A DNA stretch of 64,000 nt, taken from Curtobacterium sp. MCLR17_007 (GTDB lineage: Bacteria > Actinomycetota > Actinomycetes > Actinomycetales > Microbacteriaceae). Positions within the stretch are counted from its first letter, which is position 1. The number at the start of each line of letters is the position of its first letter. The stretch is from contig NZ_CP126272.1 of NCBI RefSeq assembly GCF_003234655.2, positions 1 through 64,000 on the forward strand, in the 5' to 3' direction. The notes under the pieces were generated by a model. The model worked only from the letters and a program-made list of their open reading frames with translations, ran no database searches and was not told the origin of the DNA. The position numbers and the translations under genes were made by a program. Positions 52,939-60,466 of the stretch are shown here, piece after piece.

Positions 52939-53394
52939 ATGGCAGAGAACCGGAAGTCAGCAACGCAGGCCGCCGCCCGGAAGGCCGCGCGCGAGCGCGC
53001 CGCCGAGCGGGCCGCGGAGTTCCGTCGTCGGCAGGAGCAGCTCGAGGAGCTCGCCGCCGAGTACTTCGTCGCCGTCGACGCAGTCGACACGATCGAGGCA
53101 GACGCGGAAGAGCGCATCGCGGCGATCCGTGCCGAGACGGAGCAGAGGGCCCAGGCGTCGCGTGCGGAGGCCGCTGGCATCGTCGGGCGGATGCTCGACA
53201 CCAAGGTCTCCCGCGACGAGGTCGCCGAGCGCCTCGGTATCCCGGTGCGTGAGGTGAAGCGGTTCAAGCCGAAGGCGGCCGCCGTCACGCCGGACACTGC
53301 CGGCGACATGGTCGATCGCCCGGAGGGCGACGCTGGCGAGCAGCACAGCGCGGACAACGAGCAGCCGGGCGAGCACGCCGCCTATGCGGCGTAG
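52939..53394 (+). CDS. Coiled-coil DNA-binding accessory protein
   Basis: The 151-residue protein has a basic Ala/Arg-rich helix (about 8-40), an acidic coiled coil (LEELAAEYFVAVDAVDTIEA near 34-53), and a short helix-turn-helix (SRDEVAERLGIPVREVKRFK near 92-111). The GGGAGGG ribosome site precedes ATG 52939. It is divergent from the relaxase gene next to the oriT candidate, so a relaxosome accessory role is plausible. Confidence 0.65.
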   Translation: MAENRKSATQAAARKAARERAAERAAEFRRRQEQLEELAAEYFVAVDAVDTIEADAEERIAAIRAETEQRAQASRAEAAGIVGRMLDTKVSRDEVAERLGIPVREVKRFKPKAAAVTPDTAGDMVDRPEGDAGEQHSADNEQPGEHAAYAA

Positions 53395-53399
53395 CGGTC

Positions 53400-53621
53400 G
53401 TGTGCTGGTGGTGCTTCGCTGAGATCGACGGCACCGCGGACTACTGTCCGCGGTGCCGTCGGTCGTTGCGGGTCTACCCGGAGCAATGGGTAAGCGCGCG
53501 CGACCCGAGCGACGTCGAGCGGTGCCCCACCTGCGAGAGCCGCTTCACCCGCGCCGACTACGAGTGTCCAGAGTGCGGCCGCCCCTTGCGGGCGTCCCGT
53601 GACGGCCGTCTCAGCACCTGA
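53400..53621 (+). CDS. Small double zinc-ribbon protein
   Basis: The protein has 73 residues with four CxxC pairs: CWWC (2-5), CPRC (16-19), CPTC near 42-45 and CPEC near 55-58, forming two zinc ribbons. The GTG start at 53400 comes five bases after the preceding stop, so the genes are probably cotranscribed. Its role is unknown; it may be nucleic-acid binding. Confidence 0.6.
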   Translation: MCWWCFAEIDGTADYCPRCRRSLRVYPEQWVSARDPSDVERCPTCESRFTRADYECPECGRPLRASRDGRLST

Positions 53622-53629
53622 CGTGACCT

Positions 53630-53658
53630 AGCCCCGAGCCGCAGTCGTACTCGGGGCT
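53630..53658. terminator. Bidirectional terminator hairpin
   Basis: AGCCCCGAG/CTCGGGGCT arms (9 bp) enclose 11 bases between the convergent zinc-ribbon and HNH genes. Confidence 0.65.
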
Positions 53659-53682
53659 GCGTTGTGTCTGGGGCCGCTGTCG

Positions 53683-54183
53683 TCACCAGAGTGTCGGTGT
53701 GTCCGACGCGATGCCGGTGCGGCATGCGCGCACGGCTGCGGCGTCCCACCCGTGCTCCCGGAACGCTTCGCGCAGTTCGCGGGACAGTCGCACGCGTTCC
53801 GATCGTGGCAGACCCGACGTGCGCAGCGTCGTCCACTCGTTGCGGTGCCGGCCGCGCCGCACGCGCTCGAGCATGTTCCCGCGATGCGTCCCGGGCGCAA
53901 GGTGGGACACGGCTTCGTCGACGTCGACGTGGACGCACAGTGGGACATCGCAGGCGTGTAGCAGGAGGACGTCGGGGAGCAGAGCGACGCCGGTCAGGTG
54001 TTCGTACAGCCACCGTTGCGGACGCATCGCACGCTGTCCACCGTCGGGTTGAGGTAGCCAGAACCGCCCGTACCCGTCGTCCCCGATCGCTCCGGTCCAG
54101 ATCCAACAGTCGGATCGGTTCGGTCCCTTCACGACATGGGACCAGAACCGATCCGGAGCGGTCGACGTTCCATCGCTGGTCAC
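53683..54183 (-). CDS. HNH endonuclease
   Basis: The 166-residue protein resembles phage-type HNH nucleases: DCWIWTGAIGDDGYGRFW near 22-39, RPQRWLYEHLTGVAL near 51-65, LLLHACDVPLCVHVD near 69-83, HLAPGTHRGNMLERV near 89-103. GTG 54183 follows GGAAGGA in good register and is preferred over the open frame to 54234. It may be a homing or defence nuclease; it lies near the oriT candidate. Confidence 0.78.
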   Translation of the reverse strand: MTSDGTSTAPDRFWSHVVKGPNRSDCWIWTGAIGDDGYGRFWLPQPDGGQRAMRPQRWLYEHLTGVALLPDVLLLHACDVPLCVHVDVDEAVSHLAPGTHRGNMLERVRRGRHRNEWTTLRTSGLPRSERVRLSRELREAFREHGWDAAAVRACRTGIASDTPTLW

Positions 54184-54212
54184 GTGTCGGTCCTTCCTGC
54201 GAGGATCGGGCC

Positions 54213-54605
54213 ATGCGGTTCGTACTGGGGGCATGGATCAATCGGCGGTACACGCGGCTGCCGTCGAGTATCGTGCTCGGGCTGCTGCCCGGGGTGATCT
54301 TCATCTTCACCGGCGTGCGCGCGTTCCTCGAGGGCGACTGGATCGCCGGCACTGCGGCCGTCATCTTCGTCGTGCTGCAGGCGCTCGCCTACCCGCTGGC
54401 CCGGGAGAGCTACTTCCGCGTGACGCAACCGATGCGCGCCGGCATGGGTGGATGGATCCTGCCGGGACCGCTCGCGCTGCTGATCCTGCTGGTCCGCTTC
54501 AACGTCTACATCTACCTGTGGGTCTTGGCGATCCCGGTTGGCATCGCCGGCTTCTGCTACCTCGCGCTCACCGAGCGCGCGGGCAACGGGTGGCGGCTGG
54601 CGTAA
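54213..54605 (+). CDS. Multi-pass small membrane protein
   Basis: The 130-residue protein has about four hydrophobic segments (SSIVLGLLPGVIFIFTGVRA near 18-37, TAAVIFVVLQALAYPLARES, LPGPLALLILLVRFNVYIYL, VLAIPVGIAGFCYLALTERA). ATG 54213 is preceded by GAGGA. It is divergent from the HNH gene and convergent with the Fic gene. No family was recognised. Confidence 0.6.
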   Translation: MRFVLGAWINRRYTRLPSSIVLGLLPGVIFIFTGVRAFLEGDWIAGTAAVIFVVLQALAYPLARESYFRVTQPMRAGMGGWILPGPLALLILLVRFNVYIYLWVLAIPVGIAGFCYLALTERAGNGWRLA

Positions 54606-54610
54606 CAGCA

Positions 54611-55432
54611 TCAGCGGCGCGGGCCCTGCTGCGGGCCTCGTCGTTCGTCGCCGGCGGCGGAGCCTCCGCGGAACTGATCGCGCCGGCGGGCTCGCTGTTC
54701 CTCAACGCGCTGCTGTAGGCGTTCAATGCTGGACCCGCCGGCCCGCCGCTGCGGACGCGCATCGGGGCGAGTGACGGCCCGGTCGAGGACCGCGGCGAGT
54801 CGATCGGATCGGCCGGTGGCCTGGTTGTAGAACCGGGCTGCCACGAACTCGTCGCGGAGCGGAGCGCCGACGTGGAAGCGGCCGGCGTCGAGTCGGTAGC
54901 CGGCGTTGTCCGCGAGCTCGGAGAAGAACACGAACTGCGCCCGGGTGTTGCCCTCCCGGAACGCGTGGATGGTGTTCAGCTCCCCCCAGTACTCCGCCAG
55001 GCGCTCGACAAACTGTTCGCGTGGGAGACCGGTCAGGTGGTGCTCGCGCTCGAGGAGCCGGTACTGATTCGCGGCAGCGTCCGCGATTCCGGGTCCCGGG
55101 TAGTACCCGTACGCGACGGTCGGTGCTGCGGGGTCGCCGAGCGGGTAGTTGACGACGTCGGGGCCGTCCTTGGTCATGCGAGTGTCAGGGCCGACGCGTT
55201 CCTGCCCGGCCCACTCGTAGACGTCCTGGAAAATCCGCCGGTGGATCTCCTTCATGTGGTCGTAGTCGAACTGGCCGTCGACGGGCTCGGCTGCGAGCTC
55301 GACGAGGCGGACCTGCGCGGCGAACTCTTCGCGCGCTGACAGGTCTGCGGCCGTGGTGGCGCCGAGCTTGTTCCGGAGAACAGTCGTACCTGGGATGAAG
55401 TAGTCATCCCAGGCACGGAAGGTGGTCGGCAC
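54611..55432 (-). CDS. Fic-domain toxin (adenylyltransferase)
   Basis: The 273-residue protein transfers AMP (or another nucleotide group) to target proteins. The core motif is HAFREGNTR at 156-164, close to the canonical HPFxxGNxxR, with the catalytic His kept, Ala for Pro and Thr for Gly. The upstream segment HMKEIHRRIFQDVYEWAGQER (split 59-79) is the usual flap region. The C terminus is basic and disordered. The GTG start at 55432 follows the antitoxin stop by three bases. It is an antitoxin-paired class I Fic protein in a conjugative leading region, like VbhT/VbhA. Confidence 0.88.
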   Translation of the reverse strand: MPTTFRAWDDYFIPGTTVLRNKLGATTAADLSAREEFAAQVRLVELAAEPVDGQFDYDHMKEIHRRIFQDVYEWAGQERVGPDTRMTKDGPDVVNYPLGDPAAPTVAYGYYPGPGIADAAANQYRLLEREHHLTGLPREQFVERLAEYWGELNTIHAFREGNTRAQFVFFSELADNAGYRLDAGRFHVGAPLRDEFVAARFYNQATGRSDRLAAVLDRAVTRPDARPQRRAGGSSIERLQQRVEEQRARRRDQFRGGSAAGDERRGPQQGPRR

Positions 55433-55435
55433 GGT

Positions 55436-55639
55436 TCAGCGTGCGTCGATGTGCGCCATCCCGGCAGCGATCGCAGCTTCGGCGGTCATCGTGCCCTCGG
55501 CGACACGGCGTGCGTAGTCGCGGAGGATCGGGTCGGTGACCTGGTGGCCGGCTGCGCCGAGCGCGGCGTCGGCGAAGTCGACTCGGCGGTCAGCCTCAGC
55601 CGCGGGAACGTGTCCGGTGCGCGGTGTCGTGATGCTCAT
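55436..55639 (-). CDS. VbhA-like antitoxin of the Fic toxin
   Basis: The protein has 67 residues. The C-terminal part ILRDYARRVAEGTMTAEAAI near 38-57 matches the small helical VbhA-type antitoxin domain. The inhibitory motif expected near the N-terminal helix is (S/T)xxxE(G/N). The best aligned segment, ALGAAG at 26-31, has Ala in both the Ser and Glu positions. AGGAGGA and a TAGAAT-like -10 precede it. It is co-transcribed with the Fic gene. Confidence 0.75.
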   Translation of the reverse strand: MSITTPRTGHVPAAEADRRVDFADAALGAAGHQVTDPILRDYARRVAEGTMTAEAAIAAGMAHIDAR

Positions 55640-55686
55640 AGTCGTCGTCCTCCTGAGTCAATTCTACCGCCGCGGGTGGGCAGCAG

Positions 55687-56070
55687 TCAGGGTTCGTCGG
55701 GGTATTCGTCGTCGACGTCCCAGTGCAAGAGCCGCGTCGCGGCGCCCTTGTACGGGCCGCGGTTCTCATGGATCGCGCAGTCGTGGTTGTCGTGGTCGTA
55801 CGCTGCCCGGTAGTACCGGTCTGCGTCGAAGTCCGCGGCGTTGAACGCGTTCCACGCGACGTCAACCTCGGCTTGCCGGGACTCGTGCCCCCACCGCTGC
55901 CCCTGGCGGAAGATCATCCACTCCCGGGCGGTGAACTCCCCCATCGGGATCTCACTGTCTGGCCTGTCTGCCGGCGGCGCAGCAAGCTCGGCGGGATCCG
56001 CGGGCCCGATGTGCTGTGGGCTCGTCGCCTTCCGGTCGCGTGCGAACACGAACGGCCGATGCTCGGTCAC
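55687..56070 (-). CDS. Uncharacterised 127-residue acidic protein
   Basis: The GTG start at 56070 gives MTEHRPFVFARDRKATSPQH. The C-terminal two thirds are acidic and aromatic (WMIFRQGQRWGHESRQAEVD near 51-70, YDHDNHDCAIHENRG). It lies in the leftward leading-region series with the redoxin and ArdC genes. No family was recognised. Confidence 0.55.
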   Translation of the reverse strand: MTEHRPFVFARDRKATSPQHIGPADPAELAAPPADRPDSEIPMGEFTAREWMIFRQGQRWGHESRQAEVDVAWNAFNAADFDADRYYRAAYDHDNHDCAIHENRGPYKGAATRLLHWDVDDEYPDEP

Positions 56071-56126
56071 CGTGCCTCCTCACCTGCAGCGCGATCGATG
56101 ACGGCTGAACCGCCTCGAGGTGTCCC

Positions 56127-56357
56127 TCAGGCCAGGAACAGCCATGCGAGCACCGCCGCGACAAACCCGATGATCGCGCACACTGCCCAGAGTCGGACGA
56201 TCATCCGGCTTCCTCGGAGGCGCGGGACGGCGAACCACACCGCGATCCCGATCGCGGCGGCGACGGCCGCAGCGATGAGGACGACAATCGCGGCGCCTCC
56301 GAGGGTCTCGAAGATCGCAAGGTCCGGTCGGGTGGGACGGACGTCGAGGTCCTTCAT
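56127..56357 (-). CDS. Small two-helix membrane protein
   Basis: The 76-residue protein has two hydrophobic helices (IVVLIAAAVAAAIGIAVWFA near 24-43 and IIGFVAAVLAWLFLA near 62-76). ATG 56357 overlaps the stop of the upstream gene by four bases. Its function is unknown. Confidence 0.55.
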   Translation of the reverse strand: MKDLDVRPTRPDLAIFETLGGAAIVVLIAAAVAAAIGIAVWFAVPRLRGSRMIVRLWAVCAIIGFVAAVLAWLFLA

Positions 56358-56815
56358 GCGTGGCTCCCGGCGTTGGCGTAGTGAGGAAACATGCGGTCGA
56401 CTGCGGCGTCTTGCCGGTCGGCGCGGTCGTGCTCACCGCGGACCCGGGAAAGCTCGGCAAAGGGCTGTCGCGCCGCGGAGGGCTCGGCAGGAGCCGGGCG
56501 GCGGCACATCTCGGCGTAGTACCGGTCGGCGTCGTGCTCGGCCTGCTCGAGGCGGGTCCGCAACTCGAGGATCTCGGCCATGAGCTCCGGGGCAGCCATC
56601 TGGAACCCGATCATGTAGCCGGCCTCGTAGACCTGGCGCTGCTGGTTGTCTAGTTCCCACTCGCGGACGTTCTCGGTGGGGTCGGCGGTGGCGCGGTCGA
56701 TCGCGCGGAACGCTGTGACGGTGTCGCCGGCGTAGAGCTCGTCGACGGCGGCCCGCGTCTCGGGCTGGATCACGTCGGGTCGGACGGCGGTCGGGCGTTC
56801 GAGTGTCATCGTCAT
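56354..56815 (-). CDS. Uncharacterised helical protein
   Basis: The protein has 153 residues with a coiled coil (AEILELRTRLEQAEHDADRY near 80-99) and a polar C terminus. ATG 56815 overlaps the redoxin stop by one base (TGATG), so it is translated as part of the redoxin operon. The longer open frame to 57232 is only a shadow of the redoxin gene. Confidence 0.6.
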   Translation of the reverse strand: MTMTLERPTAVRPDVIQPETRAAVDELYAGDTVTAFRAIDRATADPTENVREWELDNQQRQVYEAGYMIGFQMAAPELMAEILELRTRLEQAEHDADRYYAEMCRRPAPAEPSAARQPFAELSRVRGEHDRADRQDAAVDRMFPHYANAGSHA

Positions 56816-57075
56816 CACGCGGCCTTCCCCGTCTCGATCAGCGCGGCAACTTCCTGGATCTTGTCGGGCCGGAAGCCGCTCCAGGAACCGGTCGCGGTGT
56901 CGGTGACGACGATCGGTGCGTTCATCCCGAGGGTGGTCTTCCACTCCTCGATCTGTGCCGGGTCGACGTCCTCGAGGTGCAGCTCGGTGTACTCGATGCC
57001 CGCGGATGCGAGAGCACGCTCCGTAGCCATGCACATCCCGCAGAAACCGGACTTGCTGTAAACCGTGATGCTCAT
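56815..57075 (-). CDS. NrdH-like glutaredoxin
   Basis: The 86-residue redoxin has ITVYSKSGFCGMCMATERAL at 3-22 with the CxxC redox pair (CGMC, 12-15) and a C-terminal SGFRPDKIQEV typical of NrdH. It would reduce ribonucleotide reductase or other disulfides. ATG 57075 is chosen because GGAAGG lies eight bases upstream. As first gene of a leftward operon in the leading region it could support nucleotide supply during establishment (inference). The upstream 57076-57271 holds no gene. Confidence 0.85.
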   Translation of the reverse strand: MSITVYSKSGFCGMCMATERALASAGIEYTELHLEDVDPAQIEEWKTTLGMNAPIVVTDTATGSWSGFRPDKIQEVAALIETGKAA

Positions 57076-57271
57076 CGAAATCACCTTCCAAAGATTGTGA
57101 TGCAGTAGGGGCCCCTCCCCCGTTGCATGCTTCTATTCTACGCTTCCGGCACCTATTCCGGTACCCTTTTCCGACATTCTTCGTGACTTTTTTGACGCCT
57201 CGCGGCCCGTGTGCACCACCATGTTTGTGCATTCATCGGACCGCACTAATTGTCATTCGCAAGAGATACGC

Positions 57272-57298
57272 GGGGGTGGCACAAACTGCGCCACCCCC
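57272..57298 (-). terminator. Terminator of the small Cys-rich gene
   Basis: GGGGGTGGC/GCCACCCCC arms (9 bp) enclose nine bases, starting 14 bp beyond the stop of the leftward gene at 57312. No U-tract follows. Confidence 0.55.
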
Positions 57299-57311
57299 CT
57301 TGCCGTCCCGC

Positions 57312-57440
57312 CTAGGCGATCTCGTAACCGCGTGCCCAGCACTTCTCGCCGGGCGCGTTCTGCACGGCCCCGAGCGTGTAGCACTCGGTGCAGTCGCAGC
57401 TCGTTCGCATGTTGTCGCCACCGAAGTCGTCGTCGTCCAT
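57312..57440 (-). CDS. Small acidic Cys-rich protein (42 residues)
   Basis: ATG 57440 is preceded by a purine-rich AGGGAGA ribosome site. The peptide starts MDDDDFGGDNMRTSCDCTEC and has four Cys residues (15, 17, 20, 34), enough for a zinc or disulfide site. It is the gene directly downstream of structured leader element A, the main reason to believe it. Its function is unknown. Confidence 0.55.
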   Translation of the reverse strand: MDDDDFGGDNMRTSCDCTECYTLGAVQNAPGEKCWARGYEIA

Positions 57441-57771
57441 TGTTCTCCCTCTCCCTCTCGTTTTTTTGCCGTGAAGGCGACTTGTCGCCGCCAGGGGGAA
57501 AGGGCGGAGTGCAATCGGTCGTGGAATACCGGACTGATTGGAGCGAAGCGGAATGAGGGAGGATATGCCGCGAAAGCCGGTTGCGCGGAGACATTTCGCC
57601 CGTATGCTGCCGAAGGCTTCACGGCTAATAAACGGGGCGGCAGGCCCGGCAGGGCCGGCGCTCCGTCGCCGGTTCCGCTGCGACGGCTTGCCGGCGCGCC
57701 AGGGGTGTGGGGGCGGGCAGCCTCCGCGGGCGGCCGGAGGCCGGCCACGCCCCCCGGCCGCCTGCGGGCCG
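57441..57771. repeat. Leading-region element A (ssDNA-promoter-like, divergent copy)
   Basis: This is a non-coding 331-bp stretch. A T7 run followed by GCCGTGAAG at 57468-57476 pairs with the inverted CTTCACGGC at 57617-57625, enclosing 140 bases. Both boundaries and the following GC-rich hairpins (for example near 57660-57690) match elements B and C, but the internal GAGATTTTCGGC stem is lost. It forms the leader of the 42-residue gene. It is the least conserved of the three copies. Confidence 0.75.
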
Positions 57772-58212
57772 TCACTCGGCCGCGGTCCGGAGTGCGCTCG
57801 TCGCGATCGCAGTGACCTCGACGTCGTCGTGGTCACACTCCCAGAACACGGACCGCACCTCGTCCGCGATGTGCTCGGGCAGCTCCTCGTTCGTCCACGC
57901 CGACTGGGGGAACCGCACCGTGACGGTCACGGTCGTCATCGGCTCCGTGGAGGACGGTCCGTGCCCGGCACCGCCCCACTCGTACTGCCACGCGAACCCG
58001 ACTTCTCCGGCGGGGCCGCCGCCGTGGATCTCGAAGGCGGCGCGGTGCTCGTCGTCGGTGTGGCCTGGTCGGCGGGTGCACCGCCATTCGGCGCCGGCGA
58101 CGTCGTACGTCGTCGCTCCGCACTCTGCGCCGGTCGGGTCGAGGTCCGCGGCAGGGGCCGCGGGGTCGCGCTGCATGTCGAGGGTGTCTGGGCGTTCGTA
58201 GGTGATGAACAT
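57772..58212 (-). CDS. Uncharacterised 146-residue protein
   Basis: ATG 58212 gives MFITYERPDTLDMQRDPAAP. A Cys and His-containing middle (EWRCTRRPGHTDDEHRAAFE near 42-61) could bind metal, and the C-terminal half (TTVTVTVRFPQSAWTNEELP near 91-110) looks like a small alpha/beta domain. It lies between leader element A and the ardC hairpin. No family was recognised. Confidence 0.55.
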   Translation of the reverse strand: MFITYERPDTLDMQRDPAAPAADLDPTGAECGATTYDVAGAEWRCTRRPGHTDDEHRAAFEIHGGGPAGEVGFAWQYEWGGAGHGPSSTEPMTTVTVTVRFPQSAWTNEELPEHIADEVRSVFWECDHDDVEVTAIATSALRTAAE

Positions 58213-58269
58213 GGGCGGTGCGCCTCTCTAGAGTTCGGGGGCGGCCACTGGTCTGGGGCCGCGGGTTGA

Positions 58270-58304
58270 GGGCCGCGCCGCCGTCGCTATCGGCGGCGCG
58301 GCCC
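58270..58304 (-). terminator. Strong hairpin after ardC
   Basis: GGGCCGCGCCGCC pairs perfectly with GGCGGCGCGGCCC (13 bp, nine-base loop), three bases beyond the ardC stop. No U-tract follows in the leftward direction. Confidence 0.65.
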
Positions 58305-58307
58305 GTC

Positions 58308-59234
58308 TCACTCGGCCGCGGTGGCCTCGTCGGCGTCGGCCTCGTCGGCGGGTGTGACGATCGCGGCGACCTGGTGGGCGGCCTTGAGGACGCGGGCGGC
58401 GGTGGAGCGGATCAGGTCGGCGTCTGCGTCGGACCATCCGGCGACGTAGCCGACCGAGTAGGCGGCGGTGTCGAACCCGACCAGTCCGGCGACGACGTAG
58501 GCGACGCTCTCGGCCTCGGTCTCCATGAGACCGCGGTGCTCGGCGTACTCGGTCAGGTCGTCGGTGTGGCCGAGGACGATGTGCGCGAGCTCGTGAATGA
58601 GCGTCTTCGCCGCGTGCTCCGGCGACAGGTGCGAGCCGATGACGACGCGACGGGCCTCCGGGTCGGTGAAGCCGTTGCGGTGCTGCCCCGGCTCGGTGTG
58701 CTCAACGGCCCATCCGTCCGCAACCAGGTGCGCGGTCAGCGCGTCGATCACGCCGTGGTCATCCGCACCGGTCAGCGGTGCGGTGAGCGTCGACGGGTCG
58801 TCAGCGTCCGGGTCGATCGGGTCCGTCTGGGCGATGTCGAACACGGGCAGGATCGGGAACCGCGGGTAGCGCTTCTCGACGTCGTCGCCGTTCTCGTCCT
58901 GCTCGGTCACCTTCTTGGTGCTGTAACCGAAGATGCGGAGCGACTTCTCCCCCTTGCGGACCTGGCGGCCGAGGGCCTGCCACTTCCGGAAACCGGCGAC
59001 CCGCTCGGCGTCGGGGCGCTGGCTGAGGATCAGCAGCACGTTGTTGAGGCTGTAGGCGTGGAACGCACCAGCGAACTGCAGGAACGCGGTCCAGCGGTCG
59101 GAGTCGCGCAGCGCCTCGACCTGCGTCGCAATCGACTCGTGCAGCGCGGCGGCCTGCTCCTTGCGCTGCTCCGGGGTGACGGACGGGCGACGGGTCTTGG
59201 TGTTGCGCTTCTTGGTGGCGGTCGTGGTGGTCAT
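58308..59234 (-). CDS. ardC: ArdC-type antirestriction protein
   Basis: The protein has 308 residues. The N-terminal single-strand-binding domain (about 45-135) contains FAGAFHAYSLNNVLLILSQR and RKGEKSLRIFGY. The metallopeptidase domain has HELAHIVLGH with zinc ligands at 214-223 and a downstream EAESVAYVV. ArdC proteins protect incoming DNA against restriction. ATG 59234 follows CCGGAGG. It is preceded by leader element B and the 68-residue gene, consistent with early expression on transfer. Confidence 0.9.
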   Translation of the reverse strand: MTTTTATKKRNTKTRRPSVTPEQRKEQAAALHESIATQVEALRDSDRWTAFLQFAGAFHAYSLNNVLLILSQRPDAERVAGFRKWQALGRQVRKGEKSLRIFGYSTKKVTEQDENGDDVEKRYPRFPILPVFDIAQTDPIDPDADDPSTLTAPLTGADDHGVIDALTAHLVADGWAVEHTEPGQHRNGFTDPEARRVVIGSHLSPEHAAKTLIHELAHIVLGHTDDLTEYAEHRGLMETEAESVAYVVAGLVGFDTAAYSVGYVAGWSDADADLIRSTAARVLKAAHQVAAIVTPADEADADEATAAE

Positions 59235-59273
59235 GGTCTGTACCTCCGGTGTCTCAATCGGTGAGGATGGGGA

Positions 59274-59308
59274 GCGGGAGGGGGCAATTAGTGGTTGTCC
59301 CCTCCCGC
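59274..59308. other. Hairpin with GCAATTAGTGGTTGT loop, copy 1
   Basis: A perfect 10-bp stem GCGGGAGGGG/CCCCTCCCGC presents a 15-base loop. The same loop core, GGCAATTAGTGGTTGTC, occurs on a different stem at 62041-62057. This copy lies between the 68-residue gene and ardC. It may attenuate or process the mRNA, or serve as a ssDNA signal. Confidence 0.6.
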
Positions 59309-59314
59309 TTCGTC

Positions 59315-59521
59315 TCACTCCGCGGGCGGGGTGTAGGTGATCGTGTCGACGAACGTTGCGACCTCGGTTCCGTCGAGGACGACCGTTCCGGCGAGCGTCC
59401 AACCCATCGCCGCTGCCGCCTTAAGTTCCGCGTCCCGCTCTCGCAGGGCCGCAGTCCGTGCCTCGGCTGCGTCGTCGGCCTTGCTGACAACCCGGGTCAG
59501 CGTCTCGATCTGGTAGCGCAT
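59315..59521 (-). CDS. Small protein downstream of leader element B
   Basis: The protein has 68 residues: a helical, charged N terminus (RVVSKADDAAEARTAALRER near 10-29) and a beta-rich C terminus (GWTLAGTVVLDGTEVATFVD near 40-59). ATG 59521 is behind GAGAGGAAGAG. It is the first gene read from element B and precedes ardC. No family was recognised. Confidence 0.6.
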   Translation of the reverse strand: MRYQIETLTRVVSKADDAAEARTAALRERDAELKAAAAMGWTLAGTVVLDGTEVATFVDTITYTPPAE

Positions 59522-59544
59522 GTGCTCTTCCTCTCCCTCTCGTT

Positions 59545-59731
59545 GTTTTGCCGTGAAGGCGACTTGTCGCCGCTAGGACGGGAGGGTGGAGTGCAACCCG
59601 TAGGGCGGCGGGGGAGAGAATTTCGGCGCGAAATAAGCGAAGCGCGCGCCGAAAATCTCGGAGGAGCCGGCGGCTTGCCGCTTGCGCGGAGCCCGGACGT
59701 CCGTACGCTGCCGAAGGCTTCACGGCAAAAC
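59545..59731. repeat. Leading-region element B (ssDNA-promoter-like)
   Basis: Outer arms GTTTTGCCGTGAAG (59545-59558) and CTTCACGGCAAAAC (59718-59731) are perfectly complementary over 14 bp and enclose 159 bases. Inside, GAGAATTTCGGCGCG (59616-59630) pairs with CGCGCCGAAAATCTC (59645-59659), 14 of 15. The element matches C closely over its whole length and A at its ends. It lies directly upstream of the 68-residue gene and ardC on the minus strand. The following 59732-59961 has GC-rich dyads near 59745-59815 and an imperfect repeat of GCATCG-GGTGCG, but no gene. Confidence 0.85.
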
Positions 59732-59961
59732 AACGGGCCCGCAGGGCCGACAGCGCCGGCTTGCCGGCTCCCTTGGCCGCTTGCGGCTCCCGGCCTCCGG
59801 CCGGAAGCTCTGAACGCGATCCGACCTGCCCCCTGGAGTGGGGTAGACCGATCCGCTACGCTCGATGCGTAACCGCGGCAGGATGGTGCGGGCGCATCGA
59901 CGGTGCGAGCGGAAGCTCTGGGGGGACGCATCGTCGGTGCGCGCTTTGGTCTGGGGGTCTC

Positions 59962-60180
59962 GTGGAGCCGCTGCGCAAGCACGTCGAGGAGATGCGCGAC
60001 ATGTACGCCGCCGCCATCGAGGCTGCGCGCGAAGCCGGTGAGGAGCCGTCCTCGCTGCTGCTCGAGTCTTGGGCCAAGTACGTCACCGCTGCTGACAGCG
60101 ACGATCCGGGTCAGGCCTTCACCCCTGTCCCGCCGCCGCACCCCACACCGTCCGCGGAGGATCCGGAGCCGATCATCTGA
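59962..60180 (+). CDS. Small helical protein (72 residues)
   Basis: The GTG start at 59962 gives a protein with one long helix (RKHVEEMRDMYAAAIEAARE near 5-24), SSLLLESWAKYVTAADSDDP, and a Pro-rich tail. The ribosome site is weak (GGGGGT). The next small frame starts three bases after its stop, which supports a small rightward operon. Its function is unknown. Confidence 0.4.
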   Translation: MEPLRKHVEEMRDMYAAAIEAAREAGEEPSSLLLESWAKYVTAADSDDPGQAFTPVPPPHPTPSAEDPEPII

Positions 60181-60183
60181 GCG

Positions 60184-60318
60184 GTGACCAACCGTTCCGA
60201 TCCCGTGGATGAGGCGCTCCTGTGGGTCACCGAGGGGCTGTGCCGCGACATCGACGACGTACCCGGTCTTGGTGCAGTTGAGGCCTTCGTTCTTCCCCCT
60301 GCCCGCCGGAGGCGGTGA
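60184..60318 (+). CDS. Small protein (44 residues)
   Basis: The GTG start at 60184 reads MTNRSDPVDEALLWVTEGLC, followed by RDIDDVPGLGAVEAFVLPPA and a basic end. It is acidic and helical. Support is the tight spacing behind the 72-residue gene; the stretch was not listed by standard length cut-offs. The following 60319-60427 holds no gene. Confidence 0.35.
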   Translation: MTNRSDPVDEALLWVTEGLCRDIDDVPGLGAVEAFVLPPARRRR

Positions 60319-60427
60319 CAGCCGCGAGCTCTGTCGAGCGGCTCTGGGGTCTGGGAGGGGGCGGAGCCCCTTGCCGCGGCGGCGGAGCCGTCGCGCAGCC
60401 CACGGGCACCGGCGGTGCTGAGGGTGG

Positions 60428-60458
60428 GCGTGGGGGCCGCTGGCTGCGGCCCCCACGC
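60428..60458 (-). terminator. Terminator of the ParB-like gene
   Basis: GCGTGGGGGCCGC pairs perfectly with GCGGCCCCCACGC (13 bp, loop TGGCT), eight bases beyond the stop of the leftward gene. Confidence 0.7.
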
Positions 60459-60466
60459 TGGTGCGA

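Noticed and set aside
57312..57836. 174-codon leftward frame through element A
   Set aside because: The part beyond ATG 57440 lies in the repeated non-coding element, which is unrelated at protein level to elements B and C in the same frame.
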